A stretch of 64,000 bases of DNA, from positions 9,362,001-9,426,000 of the forward strand of contig OZ176050.1 in assembly GCA_964247055.1 (NCBI GenBank), in the 5' to 3' direction. The notes beneath the pieces were generated by a model. It saw only the letters and a program-made list of their open reading frames with translations, ran no database searches and had not been told where the DNA came from. Origin of the DNA: Paragordius varius. Its lineage: Eukaryota; Nematomorpha. Made by a program: the position numbers and the translations under genes. Of this stretch, positions 60,339 through 64,000 are shown piece after piece; within the stretch, counting starts at the first letter, position 1, and each line of letters begins with the position of its first letter.

Positions 60339-63300
60339 TGTATAAATTTTTGTTTGCAGAGGTTTATTCCGTTCTGAGGTCATTAACGAAGATTAGGCCA
60401 ATATAATTTTATAAGGAATACGCTCAACGCAGTGCATACAAAATCAATGTATGTCAAGAATCTTATAGAGAGTTCAGTTTTGTCAGGGCTTACGAGTTTA
60501 TAAAACAGTTTCAATTTTTACCGAGATTGTTTGAAATCGAAAAACATGCAAAAAAATTGTAAATAACTAAATGCATCAATCCAAAAATGTTGTTAATATA
60601 TATAAAATAAACATTTTTTAGATATAATATTAATATTTTGTATGGGGTCCGATGAAACCTGTTGTAATGAGCTAATGTCCTTAAAAGTAACGCAAAAACC
60701 GAGATCGATCCATAAATTATTACTATCTGCTATATTTTAACTACTACTAAATCATTGTTTGGAAAAAAACTACTTAAAATCAAATATAGCAAAACGTTGT
60801 TGAAATGTACGTAAAGTTTGAAGCATATATATTTTATATATATATAGACTTTAAAAATGTCTCGCACCTTTTCTCATATAGTAAATATAACGATTATACG
60901 GACAAAACGTAAAAATATAAAGACAAATATTATTTTTTAAACGACAATCATAATTTTTTTATCTCGATTTTTTTAAATACAAACCATTGTTTAAAATTGC
61001 AAAGGTATCTCAATCAATTACATGTATACAATAATAATAATAATCTATACAAAAAAAATTATGGTTTAAAGAAGTATGGCTTTCTCTGAATAAAATATTT
61101 TTATATTTTTGGCCTGTATAATTTTATTTTTCACTATAATTTGGCGCTAGAAATTTCTAACGTCAAAATTTATTTGATACAATTTTTTTTGTATTGTCTT
61201 TTAAAAATCGTAATAAGATCTGGCGGCGAATCAATCCTTTACAAGGTTTTAGATGTGTTAACGACATTGAATTATACATTTTCGAAAAAATATTTAGCCA
61301 ATTTTTTTAATAATGAGCATTTACTGTAAAATTAATACAACTCACTAATGAGTTGTAATATAACGTACAATACTCCGATAGAACATAATCCATATATTTT
61401 TAATGACCCACAATTATGGGTACATGTAATTTAAGTAGTTAAGTGTAAATTACAGCAGGCAGTATATATTGAGAAAGAAATCATTATTTAAGTCTATTTT
61501 TAAATTTGTTGTTTTACTTTTAATTACTTTTTAGAGTAGTTTTCTATTCTAGGCAATTCAAAATATATTATATTGTATGTTAAAGTCGTTGTGGATTTAA
61601 AACTTTTTTGTAAGTGAATGTGCTCCAATTTGGCCTGTTTCATGTTAGGGATATAAGATTTTACAATGAAAAGTGTGTGTTTTGAATTAGATATTCTGAC
61701 CAGCGCATTTTACAATGGGCGTGCTTCCGTTTTCTTTCCACATTACCTGTCATTAACTGATTTTCCAAATTTAGTGCCTTAAGGCTGTGTTCAAAATACG
61801 ATAACTTTAATTTAATGGCCGGGTATTAAAGCCATTGTATGTTTTATTTTTTCGAAAACTACTGATTTTTTTATTTTGTCTCTTGTAGGGCTTTCCAACA
61901 ACCCATCATAGTTCAAATGAGTTTATAAAACGCTCATCGTTTTTTTTCATGGCCAAGCTTTCGATTAATGCATTGATTAATCTGATTCATGGGACTTTCC
62001 TATTTCATCATATTTTGTTATATTATTTATCGGAATTCGTCGCTACAAAAAATCCGTTTTTTAAATAATTGCGTTTCGCCTCCATTTTTTAACCACAAGA
62101 TATTGTTCTTCTCGGATAAATCTAAACATTTTTATGAATCAAATAAAAGAGAATTCAAAAGAAGCATTGTAATAAACATTACAAAAAGGTAAAATTAAAT
62201 TTTTGTCATAAATATTTGGGTATCCCTGTTCCTGAATGGTTCCAAAATTTATGGTTTCAAATTTTCTGCATTAACGCACTTTGATTTGATCAATGAAACT
62301 AAAATATTAATGTCTAGTTACTCGTATCAGTTACAAAATATGTATGAGGAAGAAACACAATATATGAGTAGAAGATATTTTCTATATTAATATTTTAGAT
62401 TTTCTGTTCTAAAAATATTATTAAGGTACAGAGTGACAAATTTAACCAAATAAACAATTTATAGAAATTACCACAGCTTATATTAAAATATAATACAAAT
62501 AGAAAGTGGGTTAAAAGTCATTAAAAATATCAAAAACTGGTTTGAGATGCCAATAAGTAGGTTCTGGTTTTATTCGATAAACAATCCAGTTTTCACTCAC
62601 ATATTATTAACTTTGGTTTTTGTTCAAAAAATATACTGTATTAAACGAAAATTTACAAATAAATAAATTTTTATATATATTACACCAATATATGAAAAAA
62701 GACCTTTATTTAATTAGTTTGGACCGCACGTTTAAACTGGCTTCATAAAGAAAAAACTTTGTTGTCTCTTGGTCAACATTGGTAGTTTTACAGGTTGTTT
62801 AAAATGATGAAAACATCATATAACCAATCAACCAATAAAACTTAAAAAGTAGTCAATAACAGAATATAGATTTCATCCTATTTCACTTTTTCGTAATTTA
62901 TATAAATCAATTTTACACAAATGTATAAAACAATGAAACCTATTTGGCAATATACTATCATATCAAACAACCTATTACTACATGTTGCTTACATAATATT
63001 ACCATATGCGCTAAGTCAATATTTGAGCTGGCAAAAATAGGGCATGAGAAACCCCTTTCCCTTCCTCATTAATAGCTATTTTTATACAACTTAACTTATG
63101 TATACTTCTCTCACGTGTAAATATATAATTAAAATATACATGTATTTCTTGTTTAAATGTGTTGGTATCTGTTTATTATATAATTTGTTAATGTAAAAAA
63201 TAAAAATTGTGTTTTTATCAATCGTTAATTTATTTGGAAATTTATTATTTGTTAAACCTGTATCGTAAATATTTAAGTTACTTGGTCAATATTCATCAAA

Positions 63301-64000
63301 AGTTGCTGTGAAAAACTATAAAAATTATAATCTGATATATTATGACTCATTTATTATGAGTCAATATTAATGTTTAAAATTAGATAATTTTATCATGATT
63401 TAATTTGTGATTAATTAGGAATGTTGCGACCAACAATTGATTCCTCTTACGTTAAATTTTTCACATCGGCTCATATTATATGGTCTGATAACTAAGACTA
63501 AGTTTAGCAAGTATAATTTTTGCATTAACAAGTCCTTTATAATCAATCAATTTTTTCTTTTTTACCATGTATGTGGGTGAATTTACATATGTTTTACCTT
63601 TCCGCCGTTGTTACTTTAAAAAAAAATGTACGTATTAGCGCAAGGTTTTAAACTACCAATCAGCAATAGACACAACACAACATACTTTAAGAAATTTATA
63701 CGTGTTTGAACCAATTTCCGTAGCTCTTAAAAATCCTGAGCTTGCAGAAATTAGCAATTTGGTTGGCTAGTATTCATCGCATAACTATTATTATTATTAT
63801 TGATATTAATCATTTATGTATTTAACACGTTGTTTTCACCTTTCTGATAAATAATAATATAATTATTTTGAACATATAATACATACATATATATATAATA
63901 GTGTGTAGGTATGAAAATAAAACAGATTTTTAAGTAAATATTGATTTACGTCGTTGACTCTATTCATCTATCTATCTATCTATAAGATTATATATATTAT
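60339..64000. other. Right-end region without a supported gene
   Basis: Several 60-80-codon open stretches (61095-61329, 61989-62192 and about 62205-62392, all +) look mildly coding-like but share no recognised motif and cannot be joined with confidence. The window ends in a (TCTA)n run at about 63963-63985. No RNA gene is recognised. Confidence 0.4.

Noticed and set aside
61095-62392. Three mildly coding-like stretches on the + strand
   Set aside because: They lie in different frames without convincing splice sites joining them and show no known motif; their lengths are within chance expectation.
1-64000. CRISPR arrays, operons, bacterial promoters or phage genes
   Set aside because: Genes are spliced with GT-AG introns and poly(A) signals; no regularly spaced direct repeats or bacterial gene organisation were found.

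Overview
This is animal nuclear DNA, very AT-rich, with dispersed spliced genes and many degraded DNA transposons. I assembled five genes by joining GT-AG exons whose reading phases agree at every junction. Four are recognised: a complete peptidylglycine alpha-hydroxylating monooxygenase (PHM, +, 4330-9194, 10 exons), splicing factor SF3B4 (-, 20555-23536, 7 exons), the U3 snoRNP protein RRP9/U3-55K (+, 23582-27887, 13 exons) and the cytokinesis RhoGEF ECT2 (-, 34421-56345, 25 exons, about 1976 residues). The fifth (-, 28416-33009, 4 exons, 338 residues) I do not recognise.

The phylum is not fixed by the sequence. A secreted PHM points to a metazoan with amidated neuropeptides. The first five introns of RRP9 are only 22-25 nt, PHM has 40- and 61-nt introns near its 5' end, and later introns are much longer. 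Short 5' introns and long 3' introns are known from flatworms, and introns in the low twenties have been described in dicyemids. A hammerhead-ribozyme-like sequence (29137-29225) resembles the Sm-alpha type of schistosomes. A flatworm or another small lophotrochozoan is my best guess, as an inference only.

Layout: 1-3718 holds a hAT relic (ZBED/FAM200-like, minus strand) and a broken piggyBac element ending at a TTAA. 4330-9194 is PHM, with a 237-bp miniature element (MITE) starting 5 bp after an exon. 10619-18314 holds two copies of one hAT family with an unusual partial inverted duplication. The second copy has perfect 8-bp target-site duplications (TSDs) and carries a 1.1-kb CACT-ended insertion. 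20555-27887 is the SF3B4/RRP9 divergent pair, with only 45 bp between start codons. 28416-33009 is the unidentified gene, whose long intron contains the ribozyme relic and a 238-bp hAT MITE. 34421-56345 is ECT2, with Asn/Ser-rich inserts and a mariner relic in intron 1. 56346-64000 shows no gene I can support, but holds two more copies of the PHM-intron MITE and a nearly perfect palindromic element.

The genes are housekeeping or cell-biological (mRNA splicing, rRNA processing, cytokinesis, peptide amidation) and form no pathway or operon. The most unusual signals are the run of 22-25-nt introns, the MITE abutting a 5' splice site, the hammerhead-like sequence and the inverted-duplication hAT family.
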